NCBI RefSeq assembly: GCF_024323335.1
Contig: NC_066579.1
Location: 354,027,400 to 354,091,399 of the forward strand
Reading direction: 5' to 3'
Source: Lathyrus oleraceus
Lineage: Eukaryota > Streptophyta > Magnoliopsida > Fabales > Fabaceae
Length of the DNA stretch: 64,000 nucleotides
The stretch's first letter is position 1, and each line of letters opens with the position of its first letter. A model generated the notes under the pieces. It was given only the letters and a program-made list of their open reading frames with translations, had not been told where the DNA came from and searched no databases. The position numbers were made by a program, and so were the translations under genes. Positions 11,110-22,690 of this stretch are shown here, piece by piece.

Positions 11110-12650
11110 ATGGCCGAGAATCGCGATAGGAGACCTCTTAAGGAATTCTCCCAACCCTCTGATGATGAATCTAGTTCGAGTATAGTAAACCCCCTTATTC
11201 CTGCTAACAATTTCGAACTAAAACCGTCTTTGTTGCAATTAGTGCAACAGAACCAATACGCGGGTCTCGCAACCGAGAACCCGAATCAACATTTAAAAGT
11301 TTTTATCCAACTAGCCGACACCTTTAAATCTAACGGCGCTTCACCGAATGCGATCCGTTTAAGATTATTTCCTTTCTCCCTCAGGGATAGAGCACGTTCA
11401 TGGTTAGATTCACTTCCAGCTATTTCAGTAACTACTTGGGAAGACCTTAGGAGAGTATTCCTTGCTGGATATATCCCCCTAGTAAGACTGTTGTTTTTCG
11501 AAACCAAATAACTAGATTTGCTCAAAACCAAGGAGAATCGCTTTTCGAAGCTTGGGAGAGATATAAAGAGCTATTAAGAGTCTGCCCACACCATGGCCTA
11601 GAACAATGGCTGATCGTTCATACCTTCTACAATGGACTCCATTATAACACCAAGATGAGCATCGACGCTGCCGATGGTGGCACGCTGATGAACAAACCTT
11701 ATCCTGAAGCTTGTGACCTAATTGAGGATATGGCCCAAAATCATTACCAATGGGGAACTGAACGAGCACCAATAGAGAAAAATGAGACCCAAGGTGGAAT
11801 ACATGAGGTAAGCTCTCTAGACATGATGCATGCGAAAATGGACGCTTTAGCCCTTAGAATCGAACATATGTCTATAAACACTAACACCGTAGCAGTAGTC
11901 CATACAGAGTGTGAATTCTATGGATCTAAAGGACATGAATCGGCGGAGTGTAACCTTTTGAACGACCTGAACAACGACCAAGTGAATTACGCACAAGGAA
12001 ACCCATTTTCAAACACTTACAACCCTGGATGGAAGAACCGTTTGAATTTTTCCTATAAAAACCAGAACCCTATCCAAAATCATGACTTCAGAGACCACAA
12101 GGTTATCAAGCCCAAAAACCAAACCAACCTATGCAAGTTGTGCCCCAGAAGTCTAACCTTGAGAAGATCATGGAAAGCTTTATATCGAGCTAGACACAAC
12201 AAAATAAAGAATTCCTAAACCAGAACATTCACGTAAACAAACTTATAACGCAATTAGGAACCAAGGTTGATCAGATAATCACTCACAACAAGATGCTTGA
12301 AACCCAGATCTCACAAGTAGCACAAAACCAAGCCCCACAAACTACACCTGGAGGCTAATTCCCTGGACAACCTCAACCAAACCCTCGAGGGCAAGCTAAC
12401 GCTATCTCGTTACGAAGTGGGACCGCTTACGAAGGGCCTCATAACCCAGCAATGAGCGAGTCCAAAACTTCTAAAGAACATATACGTACTAACCTAGAAG
12501 AGGAACCGGAGAAACCCGAGAAACAAACCAACCAAGAAGGTGAAGCCAAGGATAAAACTTACAAACCACCACCCCCGTACAAACCACCAATCCCATATCC
12601 CAAAGACTTAAACAAACCAAAGTCAATAACCAATACCAAAAATTTATAAA
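11110..12650 (+). pseudogene. Athila gag polyprotein, frameshifted
   Basis: The frame starts at 11110 (MAENRDRRPLKEF). It carries the Athila gag signature: FELKPSLLQLVQQNQYAG, then PNQHLKVFIQLADTF and RLRLFPFSLRDRARSWLDSL. The frame is lost near 11480-11487 and the coding sense continues in another frame (FAQNQGESLFEAWERYKELL, then CPHHGLEQWLIVHTFYNGL). A CX2-type knuckle remnant (CEFYGSKGHESAEC) lies near 11910-11950. A further frameshift near 12150 and a TAA near 12357 precede the NAISLRSGTAYEGP block typical of the gag-protease linker, and a Lys/Pro-rich stretch follows up to 12650. Not translatable as one product. Confidence 0.85.
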
Positions 12651-12651
12651 A

Positions 12652-13737
12652 GTGATAGAAAAGCTTCATGTAGAGATTCCTTTCACCGAAGCTATCACCC
12701 AAATTCCGTCTTACGCCAAATTTCTCAAAGATATCTTAACCAACAAGCGTAGGCTCGACGATCCAAAACCCTTGGAATGCAACTTTATTTCCGAGGATAA
12801 ACTTGCTAAGAAGGAGAAAGACCCTTGTAGTTTTTCTATACCTTGCATTTTAGGGAGTCATGTGATCGACAAAGCTTTCCTAGACTTAGGCGCTAGTGTG
12901 AGTTTAATGCCCTTAGCTGTATATAAAAGGTTAAACTTAGGAGAATTACAACCAACTAAGATGTCCCTCCAATTAGCCGATAGGTCTGTTAAGTATCTTG
13001 TAGGCATTTTAGAAGACATCCCATTTATGATCGGTCAACTTTATGTCCCAACAGACTTCGTGGTCATGGATATCAAAGAAGACGAAGATATCCCTATCCT
13101 TTTAGGTAGACCATTCTTATCAACAGCCGGAGCTATAATAGATGTTAAAATAGGGAAATTAACCTTCGAAGTAGGCGATGAAAAGATCGAGTTCATTCTT
13201 TCGAAATTCCTGATGGCACCAATTCTAGGAGACGCATGTTATGCGATCGATATCATAGATGAGTGCATAAGAGAATTTGATCGAGGAGAACCCGAGATCG
13301 AACCATTTTCAAACCCGAATGGAAAGGATGACAAGCTAGAGGAAACGGAACCTCACACTAATGAATGTCTGGATCTTACTCCAGACCCTTCACCTAATTC
13401 TCAAAAACCAGCCCAAGAACTTAAGGAACTACCCAAGAACCTAAGATATGAGTTTTTGGATGAAGAAATGAACCGCCCAGTAATAGTTAGTGCCACCTTA
13501 AGAAGATACCCCTCTGCCTTAGGATACAACATCTCTGATTTAAAAGGTATTAGCCCATCCATGTGTATGCATAGGATCTCGCTAGAGGAGGATTCAAAAC
13601 CTTCCAGAGAACATCAGAGACGAATCAACCCTATAATGAGCGAGGTGGTAAAGAAGGAAGTCCTTAAACTACTGGAAGCTGGTATAATCTATCAGATCTC
13701 TGATAGTAAGTGGGTAAGTCCTGTACATGTGGTACCC
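12652..13737 (+). pseudogene. Athila protease and start of reverse transcriptase, truncated
   Basis: The frame is open from 12652 to 13740 and is the C-terminal continuation of gag. An aspartic protease is evident: CTL-type strand then LDLGASVSLMPLAVYKRL with the catalytic D-[LT]-G-[AS] motif as DLGAS, and the ILLGRPFLSTAGAIID flap-side block. An acidic linker follows, then the pre-RT GYNISDLKGISPSMCMHRI and the RT entry LLEAGIIYQISDSKWVSPVHVVP. The sequence then stops being Athila; the next bases are Ogre LTR. All RT catalytic residues are therefore missing. The protease domain itself shows no stop. Confidence 0.88.
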
Positions 13738-13992
13738 TAGATGTGAACTTGATAGATCAATGGAGATCATGTCCTTCCTACAAACGAGTTAGGAAAATGC
13801 AAAGACATATTTTTGGTATTTTGGTTAGTAAAATGATAAAATACAAGTATGATACAATCACAAAGTGCTTGGTGATCTCTCCCAAAACAAACCCAATGAA
13901 AAGGGGTAAAGAGGATGCCAAGGTATGATCCCAATGCTAATGCTTATGATGAATTTGCATGAGAGATCTTAGGGTCAAAATTGGGGTCTTAC
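13738..13992 (-). repeat. Ogre LTR fragment (first 255 bp, minus orientation)
   Basis: This segment matches 8762-9016, the outer end of LTR A, in the same orientation. It ends in CTTACA, the TGTAAG terminus on the minus strand. The neighbouring sequence at 13993 is not a PPT, so this looks like the outer end of a 5' LTR whose remainder was lost at the junction with element B. Confidence 0.85.
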
Positions 13993-14451
13993 AACTACCT
14001 GGGGAAACGTAAAACAAATCCGTTGGGGAAAACAAGAGGAAGTAGATTACTATTACCGGGTATTGGGTAAAAGTAAAGCACTCGCAAATTGACAAGGAAT
14101 GTTACCAGTTACTGGGTAATAAAATCTCAAGGGACCAAAAGCATCGATCTAGGTAAGAGCTAGAAAGAAATGATCAATCAAAGACTCGACCCGATGAGGA
14201 TATAACTCAAGGGGAGTGGTTCCATCTAGATAATCAACTAGGGAGGAAGCTGCAATAATAATCATCCACGAGGAAATAACTCAGAGGGGAATGAGAAAGG
14301 TTAAATTCTTTATGCTTAAGGGGCTGACACTCTACAATTGAGGGAGGACAGACACACGAATTTTGTGCGGGGAAATGATATCACCATAGCAGAGGATTAG
14401 AAAAATAATTAATCACAAAGTGCAATAATAATGCAATAATGAAATCTATGA

Positions 14452-14453
<2 letters not shown>
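13993..14453 (-). other. Ogre 3'UTR fragment
   Basis: It has G-rich segments (TGGGGAAA, GGATATAACTCAAGGGG, AAGGGGCTGACACTCT) that recur in the same order in the 3'UTR of element F at about 36600-36800. It has no open frame of note. It was probably the target into which the LTR at 13992 inserted. Confidence 0.65.
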
Positions 14454-14535
<82 letters not shown>

Positions 14536-14547
14536 GTATATGTATAT
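14454..14547. repeat. (TA)n microsatellite
   Basis: About 94 bp of TA dinucleotides, the last part interrupted as TGTATA. It directly abuts the LTR start of element H. Confidence 0.98.
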
Positions 14548-17500
14548 TGTAAGACCCCAATTTTGACCCTAAGATCCCTCATGCAATTCCATCATAAGCA
14601 TTAGCATTGGGATCATGTCTTGGCATCCTCGTTACCCCTCTTTCATTGGGATTGTTTTGGGAGATATCACCAAGAACTTGTGATTATATCATACTTGTAT
14701 TTTATCATTTCACTAACCAAAATACGAAAAATATGTCTTTGCATTTGTCTAACTCTTTTGTAGGAAGGGCATGATTCCATTGATTCATCTAGTTCACATC
14801 TAGGGTTTGAGACCCTCATGAACAAAGAGAATAACCAAGAATTGGTTAAATAATGAGCATCATATATGAGTCCGAATGTTATCTACATATTATTCTGATC
14901 AATTTTTCTTCAAGAGTTTGAGGGTGATTTGCCTTGGAAACCCTAGTTTGACTAGGTATTTTGAGTAACTTCTCCAACAAGCTATCTCACCAATAGGTCA
15001 AATTTATCAAGGGACACTTTAAAATTCATCATCTTATGCATATATGATCTACCATGAGCCAAGAAAGTCAAGAGAATTGGAAGTTAGTAAGTTGGTTGAT
15101 GGTGGTTGGCCAGATGGATGCATCTGATCAAAACTGGGTCTCCCTAGACCCTATCTCCTACAATTTTCACCATATGAAAATTATTCCAATATCAAAATTA
15201 CTCTAAATGACATTACAAACAACTTTCATGTTGAGACCTAAAGCTATTTTTGCTTGGAAAATCATTTTCTATGTTGAAACATTATAGGTCATTTTGTCTA
15301 AATCCTAATTTAAAAGTCAACTTCCCAAGGTCATAACTTGCTTAATTTTTATGAGATGAAAGATTTGCAAGTTGAACAATCAAATTAAATGTGCCTACTT
15401 CAACTTTGATGTTTGGAGTGGGAGATAATTCAACTTTTTTGAGCATGTGATATGAGGTTATATTATAGGTCACTTTTGACCTATACCATTGATCAAGTGA
15501 TTTTTCCAAACTTCAAAAATGCATAACTCTATCATTTCAAATCCAAATGACATGAAATTGGTGACCATTTTGAAGGTCTTTGAGAGAGCTACAAGTTTTA
15601 TGAATACACATTTCTCATTTTATACTCATATAAAAAGTTAAGCAAGGTGGAATATTGAGACATATGGCTTGACACTTAGAAAACTTTTGATATGTCAAAA
15701 ATTTCGAAACTTCCACCTCAAATTTATCCAAGTTCCAAGCTCCAAAGGAAAAAGTGTTAAACATTAAAGTTGTTCCTCTTGATATCACCTTTCCAAAGAG
15801 CTCAAATTCATACATTTTGGAAAAGGGATGCATAGGCTGCACTGGCATGAACATGGTGTCATCACTTGGCAAGGATCAAACTTCAAACATCAATGCACAC
15901 TTGCCTTGTAATCCAAGCTTAATTCAGACCATCCAACATTCATTTGTGGACCTCAAGTAATGATTTCATGGGCCTGTGCACGGCGATGCACCCTTGCATC
16001 ACCATTTGCCAAAATTGGAAAGTGATTTGAAGTGTGCAATTATCAACTGTTTTGGCTATAAATAGAGCTTCAATTGCTCAGAAATGAACACATATTCGCG
16101 CCAGCTTTGATCCCCCATCTCAAACCCTCACTTTGCAAAGGATAAGTCTGAGAAATTCTTTTAAATTTGAGGTTGAATTTCCACTGTTTTGAAATTCAAA
16201 TCTCCAGGAATCCATAGCCTTTCAAGCATCTAATCCTTCTTCTGCAAGCAAGTGGAGGGAGACCAAGCACAAGCAAGATCAAGATCAGTTGAATCCAGAC
16301 CTCCATTGAAGGTATTTTCCAGAAATTTTAAACTCTTTGATTCTCTCAACTTCTTGCTCAATTCTATTGATTCTTTGGTTTTCTGAAGTCCTACCAATGT
16401 AGGCAAGAAGATTGAGTTGCTTTGAGGCCAAATCGAAGCAACTCAGTTCATGTACCTCAAATTTCAACTCCATGTATCTCTCAATATACTTGGAGTTAGA
16501 GTGAATTAAGGCCAGATTCGAGCTCAGTGCCACTTTTTTATTTAAGATCATGTCCTTGTTTTTAATTTTGGTGATGGTTGATGGTGGATCAGTCCAGTGA
16601 GGTCCACCAGAGAAGATGACCGGAGCTCTGGCTCCGATGATGCGTTGGCAAGTCTTTGAACCACATAATCCATTCATTTTGTTTTAATCTTAGGCGTTGG
16701 TTTTGATTACCACATGTGCAGCGCAGTTGACTAATGACCACATGGAACGCGCGTTAGGGGCCATCTGATCTGCCACCTCAATTAATGAGGGAGATCAGAT
16801 GGTCCACGTATTTTCGATTTTTTGAATTTTCATTTTAATTGCATTATTTTCAATAATTCATATTAAATTCAATATTGATCCAAAAAATATGGGACTTTCA
16901 CCAAAAAATTTCAAATATTTTTCTCTTTCATATTCTGAATTAAAATTATTTTTTGGATCATTATTAATATTTTTAATGAATTAATTAATTTTGCATTTGT
17001 TTTTAATTGTTTAAAAATATTTTTAAATGTCCAAAAATTATGAAATTTTTTCTCCGAGGTCCTTTGACCTTTTTTGACCTATGATAAATCTCATGGTCAT
17101 TTCTTTGGTATTTTGATGAGATTTTAGGAATTGGACAAACCATATTTAATTTAAATGCACTATTTTAGTATTTTTTAAATTGAATAAATGCCAAATGAAT
17201 TTGTTGATCAATTGTGATGACTTTGTTTATGTTTGACTCTTATTGTTGGGCCTTGGTCAAGGTTGATTTGACTTTATCAAATTAATATCATTGAATTTAG
17301 GGGATTGATGGAATGTACATTCCATCTCCCAAAATGAATGAATGATATTAATTTGGTAAAAGTCCTCCTTTGACCAATTTGTGTTTTGATCCATTCCCCT
17401 CCCACTTCATCTTATTCCCTTTCTTCATTCATTTATTCCATTTGGCCTATGATATCTCAAAGTCCAAATGCAAATTGATTGAAAAATTGACATGAGTATG

Positions 17501-17719
17501 GATGAGATTAGGCCACACCTTTTGCATATTCTTTTTGTGTGTGGAGTGTTTCATGAGCATAGTCCATTATACTATGCATCTAACATGCATTAACACCAAA
17601 ATTCTATTGCCCGACCTCAAATAGTTGTGACTTCTACATAAGTCCAATTACGATTGCTTAACATAGCGCTAAATTTGTGACATAAAAGGCATAAGCATTC
17701 TAGTTAGTGAGATTGTAAG
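14548..17719 (+). repeat. Element H: 5' three kilobases of an Ogre LTR
   Basis: It starts TGTAAGACCCC and follows LTR A in reverse orientation (H 14548-17718 against A 9016-5835) with scattered substitutions and short indels. It stops at 17719, where Athila LTR C begins. The TATA box at 16057-16064 is kept. The remaining roughly 1.5 kb of LTR, PBS and body are not found in the window. With A it forms a long inverted repeat. Confidence 0.88.
16057..16064 (+). promoter_or_regulatory. TATA box of Ogre LTR H
   Basis: TATAAATA within GGCTATAAATAGAGC, the counterpart of the box at 7493-7500 in LTR A. Confidence 0.7.
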
Positions 17720-19162
17720 TGATCGGGAAAATAGCAAGTGTACTATTTTTGCCCTTTATAGTAATAATGGGGAAATTCCCCGAATGTCGATCTCAAGGAC
17801 TGCAAGTTAATATCGAATTTAAATTATCATTCAATTAAACAAAAAGTATTAATTTGGTATTTAAGTGTAAAAATATAATAACAAAAGTAAAGGTAAAGAA
17901 GGATGAAAACAAGGGTTTATAGAGAAAAAGGAACAATGCCAGGGAAGGTGTATAATTTATCCCTATAACAACTCTGAGTCACTATTGCATCAACAAATAT
18001 CAATTACTACCAGTTCTCAAGGGTATTTTCTCCCAAGTCCTTGGTGAGAAAACCTTTAATCAATCTACCCTAATTTCTATGTCCATAGCCAATCAGGGTG
18101 AAGTAAAGCTGTATAATATCAAGAATACTCTGGTTCATACAGGGTATCCCTAGTCCTAGGTGATATCTAATGTAGAGTAACCTTATGAAAACCTTATCAA
18201 TGGCGATCCAGCCTAATTGATAACCACAAATCAATCTCAATTGGTCCGAAAGAGAAAGCAATAAAAATATCAAAAGGTTACCGTAAAAATAATATTATAA
18301 ATACAAATGTAAACTCAAATTCATTACAATTCTAAATCAGGGACACCCCCTAGCATTGGGGGGTTTAGCTACTCATATTGTTTAAAACAAATTCAAGATA
18401 AAAATTACACATTACAAGTAACTGGATGACTTTGATCTTCAATCGCTCTCGCTTATGAATATCTTCAGCTCTCCAAATGCCTTGATCTTTGTAATACTTG
18501 ATTGCTTCACAATACTGTGTTTTGCCGTATTCCAAGATGATTTTTCCTTTGGCAGAAGACCTTCTTTTATAGTGAAAATTCCCAGCAGCAGTTGGACAGG
18601 TCCAATGATGTCTCTAAAAAGCCCGACGAACGAAAAGCCCGAGAAAATTGGATTTTTGGGCTTGGGCTGACACGGCCCGTGTCAGCTGACACGGGTGGCC
18701 GTGTCAGCCTACTGTTTTGGCTAACATGCCCCATGGCAGGGGTGACACGGTTGAGGATACTGCCTGACACGGCTCGTGTAAGCTGACACGGATGGCCGTG
18801 TCAGGCTACTGTTTTCTTCACTTGTCTTCCCTTGCCCTGACACGGCCCGTGTCAGGTGACACGGGTGGCCGCGTCAGGCCTCCTGTACCGGGGTTTTCTA
18901 CTCCTTTGCTTGCCGGAATATTGCATTGCCTCATTCTGAGTTCTCTGGTTCTTCTACCTGGATCTGTAGGACAAAAACACAGCTATCCCACGCATAAAAT
19001 CACGACAATAAAAAGTAAAATATAACAAAGATTAAAAATGCTTAAATCAAATGACGAAAGTAAAACTAACTCGAAATGTACCATAAATGCTTGCACAGTG
19101 TGTCAAATGCTTCTGTTTCGCGTCGGATCAGTAATGAAAACTCAATGTAAATGGTGACTGAT
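17720..19162 (-). repeat. 3' LTR of element C (about 1.44 kb)
   Basis: The plus strand begins TGATCGGGAAAA at 17720 and appears to end GATCACA at 19162, before a CCCCAAACTTTG tract that reads as a PPT (AAAGTTTGGGG) on the minus strand. The left boundary is clear from the break in Ogre LTR H. The right boundary is inferred, since other PPT-like tracts lie at 19768 and 20421. The LTR contains the CCGTGTCA palindrome array. Confidence 0.6.
18664..18885. repeat. CTGACACGG/CCGTGTCAG palindrome array in LTR C
   Basis: Repeats of the form TGACACGG-CCGTGTCA followed by GCTGACACGGGTGGCCGTGTCAG, with a CTACTGTTTT spacer. Each block can fold on itself. The same blocks occur at 22153-22500 inside the element. 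Confidence 0.85.
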
Positions 19163-20490
19163 CACAACCCCAAACTTTGCTCATTGCTTCTCCCAAGTAA
19201 TGTTTCAGACATATTATCACTCCCCAGAATTCTTCATGTTTCCACCACTGCTGAGATTATTCGCTAACGTCTTCCCTTTTCCTTCCACAAGTCCTGCTTA
19301 TCCTTGTAAGTCATTATTCACACTTCCACTTCAAAGTACCATTTCACCTATCAGCTTATATCATATTCTCACCAATTCTCTTGGGGTAAGTTGTTTACAC
19401 TCATAATTCAAAGTATGCAATATCACTCACAAATTTGAATAGTCTCTCTTTTCTCATCACCTACACACAACACACACACTTTTGAGGTCTTTCGGGCTGT
19501 AGCTTGGCTTGGGTTAGGGTATGGATTATAAAAAAAGGAAAACAAGTGGCTTTTGGTTCAGAGTCGATGTTACATCCTGTGTTTGTTTCTTTTATTTCCT
19601 CGGTTTTCTTTTTTTTTTCACCGACTGCCCTTTTCCGTGCTTCGTTCTTTTGAATCTTCGAGTTATCATTTTTCTCTTTTTATTTTTCTTTCTTTTTCTC
19701 GACTCATCAATTTTTCTTTTTCTCTTGTTTTTGCACTTTCTTGGGCTTTTGGAGCTTTTGGGGTTTTTACCCCAAACTTAGCTTTTCAACACAGCTTTGA
19801 ATGCATTATCATGACTCTGAACAGGGTGAGGAAGTGTTTTGGCCAATGCTTACATTTATGGTGTTTAAACAAAAATATGGATATAGGCTCAAATGGGGTT
19901 AACGATGGATATAATTATTCGGGATGGCTAGAAAGGCTCGGGGTTAATTACAACCAATGTGCCTCAGTGTGTGTATCATGCAGTGACAGTCCTAGAGAGT
20001 CTACACAAATTTAGAGTGATAAAGACAAACCTGAATGACGCTCATGATGATTAATGTGTTTGGCTTTTTATGATTCACTTGGTTTGGTTCCGCTTTGACA
20101 GGATCCATAATACTCATTAATTTGGTGCAATTGCTTTCCTACTTAGGAATGTACAGGATACTCGTGTCTGTTAAGCTGTATACGTTGCGTTCGATCTTTA
20201 CTTTCAGCAGTGTCACTTTCTGGGGAGATTCTTCACAACAAGCCATAGTGAGTGATGTGATCCTTTCATCCACTCTCAATCGTGATCATTACTATTTCCA
20301 ACATGTCAACACAGACTTGACACACTAGCAGCATAATGTACCTTCGACAGACAAATTAAATCTAGAATACAAAAGTAAAAATAACACAATAACCAAATAA
20401 TAATAAAAGACATAAAATCTACCCCACACTTGAACTCAACATTGTCCACAATGTTTTTGAACAAGAGCGGATGAGGGTACTCACAGGGTC
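19163..20490 (-). other. Athila C 3'UTR between env-like ORF and LTR
   Basis: No coding frame is supported. The minus strand has PPT-like tracts AAGTTTGGGG (near 19768 and 19165) and AAGTGTGGGGTAGA (near 20421), the latter preceded by ACATTGTGGACAATG, a conserved Athila 3' block. A Phe/Leu-rich plus-strand open frame at 19521-20014 is low complexity and is not a gene. Confidence 0.6.
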
Positions 20491-21799
20491 CTACTGAGGA
20501 GGTGGTTGCGGGAAATGCAACATCAACTGTCGCATCATGCTGCTCATCTCATCCAACATCGCTCCCTGACGGGCTTGCTCGATGCCTTGCTCTTGCTATT
20601 CAGTTCTCAAGTCACCTATCTCGGTTTGTACCCAGCTCCATTGGTCAGTTGACCAAGATGATGAACCCGCCGCTTGTTGGGTGGGTTCCTGATGCGGTGG
20701 GACAAACTGCTCAGGAGGTGCTTGAGGATCTTCCTCTTCTATTTCTGTTCCTTCTGCTTGGTCATCCACAAATTGCTCACCTACAGTAAAATGGTCAGTT
20801 TCATGGCCTTCATCCGCATTGGGGTCGGCGCTCACATACAACCAATTAGCACAGTCAGTAATAATAACTTTGTCCGGATCCGGCATAGCGATGATAAACC
20901 TCTTATGGATAAGTACAGAATAGTAAGTAAGGGCAACAACAATCATACCTTGTGAAATTAGAGCAAACATGTCAATTTTTGTGTTACCTGCAATTGGCGT
21001 GTATTCGAGTAAAACAACTTGATACCCGAAATGCTCAGCGATTTGGGTGATCATTCCCCCTACGGATATGCCTCCGGAGTTTGCTCGGCCGACTCTGCCC
21101 AGATAGTCTGCTGCAAAGGCAGCTACATTGACGGCTTTGGTTTGATCCATTCAGTACATAAATAATAGCTCTCTTTGAGTAGCTACCCCAGTGTTGTGCC
21201 CTCTTCCAAATAGGGTATAGGCTAAACCCTTATGGGCGTATCTGAAACATGGATTCTGGATGCCCGAGGCTTTCGCACCTTTGGAGGAGTAATCCGTCCT
21301 CCTGGTGATGACGATCCAGAAATCCTTAGGTGAGAACCCGTTTGGGACCACTCCTGGTCCATTCAGATGGAGTCAGAGTATTGCAGCTAACTCCTCAACA
21401 GACAATTCATGATAATTGTTAAATAACCGGAAACGTACGGTGCCGAAATAGTACCTGGTTGTGTCAATCCACCTTTTTTTCCAGCTGGAATTCCAACATG
21501 CTGAGGAACTCGAGAGTAATGCGCTCGTATGTTGGCGCTTCCAAACTCATGAATTCGAGCATTCCCAAAACATGGAACATCCGGTATACCTCCATTTTCA
21601 GCCCCAGAGCATTCAGAGTATGCTCACACATATACCTTGTCGGCGTGAGTTTGCGCTTCCGGTGAATTTGGTATCGCCGTTCTTGTTCCGGATTGTCAAA
21701 CACGATGTTGTATGGATTTGGATTCCGACTCGGGCGCTTCCGTGACTTTGCCATTTCCGCAAGTTGTTGCTTTCCGGTGAGGACTCTCCGCGGGGGCAT
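20491..21799 (-). pseudogene. Athila env-like / ATHILA ORF-1-type protein, broken
   Basis: This ORF lies after integrase, in the position of the env-like gene of Athila elements; its role in plants is unproven. It starts at 21799 (MPPRRVLTGKQQLAEMAKSR), has a basic N-terminus, then a central region (HKGLAYTLFGRGHNTG, GRVGRANSGGISVGGMITQI) and one mildly hydrophobic stretch (FALISQGMIVVALTYYSVLI). The C-terminal part is acidic, then Pro/Gln-rich. Damage: a frameshift near 21465, a TGA near 21375, a TGA at 21151-21153 and a TAG at 20596-20598, after which the frame continues to a TAG at 20491. No convincing signal peptide is seen. Confidence 0.75.
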
Positions 21800-22690
21800 T
21801 TTGGACCTGCAAAAAAATAGAAATATTTTGAACTTTCGAGTTAGGAAATTCCGAAATCGTGGTTAGGACCGGGACGACAAGTGGAGTAATATTTGTAAAG
21901 GGTGTTTTGGCGATAGGTGAGTGGAAGTGGGGGTTATGGAAGGTTTTGTGTGGTGAGGTTTATGAGTTTTAATGGAATGTGAAAGAGTGTGAGAGAAACA
22001 GATGAAGAATGATGAGAGAGAGTAATGAGGTGTGGGTGGAAAATCAGATAATGATAAGGTAAATGGGGAAAAGGTGTGGTTAATGGTGGATTAAGCGGGT
22101 GGGTCCCCCGAAAATTCAAAATTTTCAAAAAAATTTCAAAAATTCCGCCTGCCTGACACGGTCGTGTAAGCTGACACGGTCGTGTCAGCTGACACGGTCG
22201 TGTCAGCTGACACGGGTGGCCGTGTCAGGCTACTGGACTCAATTTTTTTTTTATCCTTTTCCTTCAGTGCTCTTGACACGGGCCGTGTCAGCTGACACGG
22301 GCCGTGTCAGCTGACACGGCCGCCCGTGTCAGGCTACTGTTTACCAAATCAAACTTTTCATTTTCTTTCAGTGCTCCTGACATGGCCCGTGTCAGCCAAC
22401 ACGGGTGGCCGTGTCAGGCCACTATTTTTCCATTTCCTCGTTGCTTTTTCCCTCTCCTGACACGACCCATGTCAACTGACACGGGTGGCCGTGTCAGGCT
22501 GCCCGTTTGGCCGTTTTTTAGTTTTCTCGTTGGTTCAACTGCTGGTTCCTCTGACTATGAGATGTTCCCTTCTTGTAGAGCTCCTGTATAAACCTACAGA
22601 CACACACAACTGATTAGAAAAAAAAAGCGTGGGTTGCCTCCCACGAATCGCTTCGTTTAACGTCGCATGGCTCGACGGTTTGCCGTCTGC
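21800..22690 (-). other. Spacer between integrase and env-like ORF of element C
   Basis: About 890 bp without a supported gene. It contains the palindrome array at 22153-22500 and an AT-rich upstream segment. It could act as the leader of a separate env-like transcript, but no splice signal was established. Confidence 0.6.
22153..22500. repeat. CTGACACGG/CCGTGTCAG palindrome array upstream of env-like ORF
   Basis: At least four blocks of TGACACGG/CCGTGTCA inverted repeats. They use the same GCTGACACGGGTGGCCGTGTCAGGC core and similar C-rich, T-rich spacers as the LTR array at 18664-18885. Confidence 0.88.

Larger units (their letters stand above)
9309..13737 (+). mobile_element. Element B: truncated Athila-type Ty3/gypsy retrotransposon
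   Basis: The order is 5' LTR, PBS, gag, protease, start of RT. The PBS TGGCGCCGTTGCTGGGGA and the proteins are of the Athila lineage. Sequence stops abruptly at the RT motif VSPVHVVP, where it joins an Ogre LTR fragment in the opposite orientation. Integrase, env-like ORF and 3' LTR are absent, so no target duplication can be defined. Confidence 0.9.

Noticed and set aside
19521..20014. Overlapping Phe-rich ORFs between LTR C and env-like ORF
   Set aside because: They result from a T-rich stretch antisense to the Athila 3'UTR; two frames are open, and no domain is seen.
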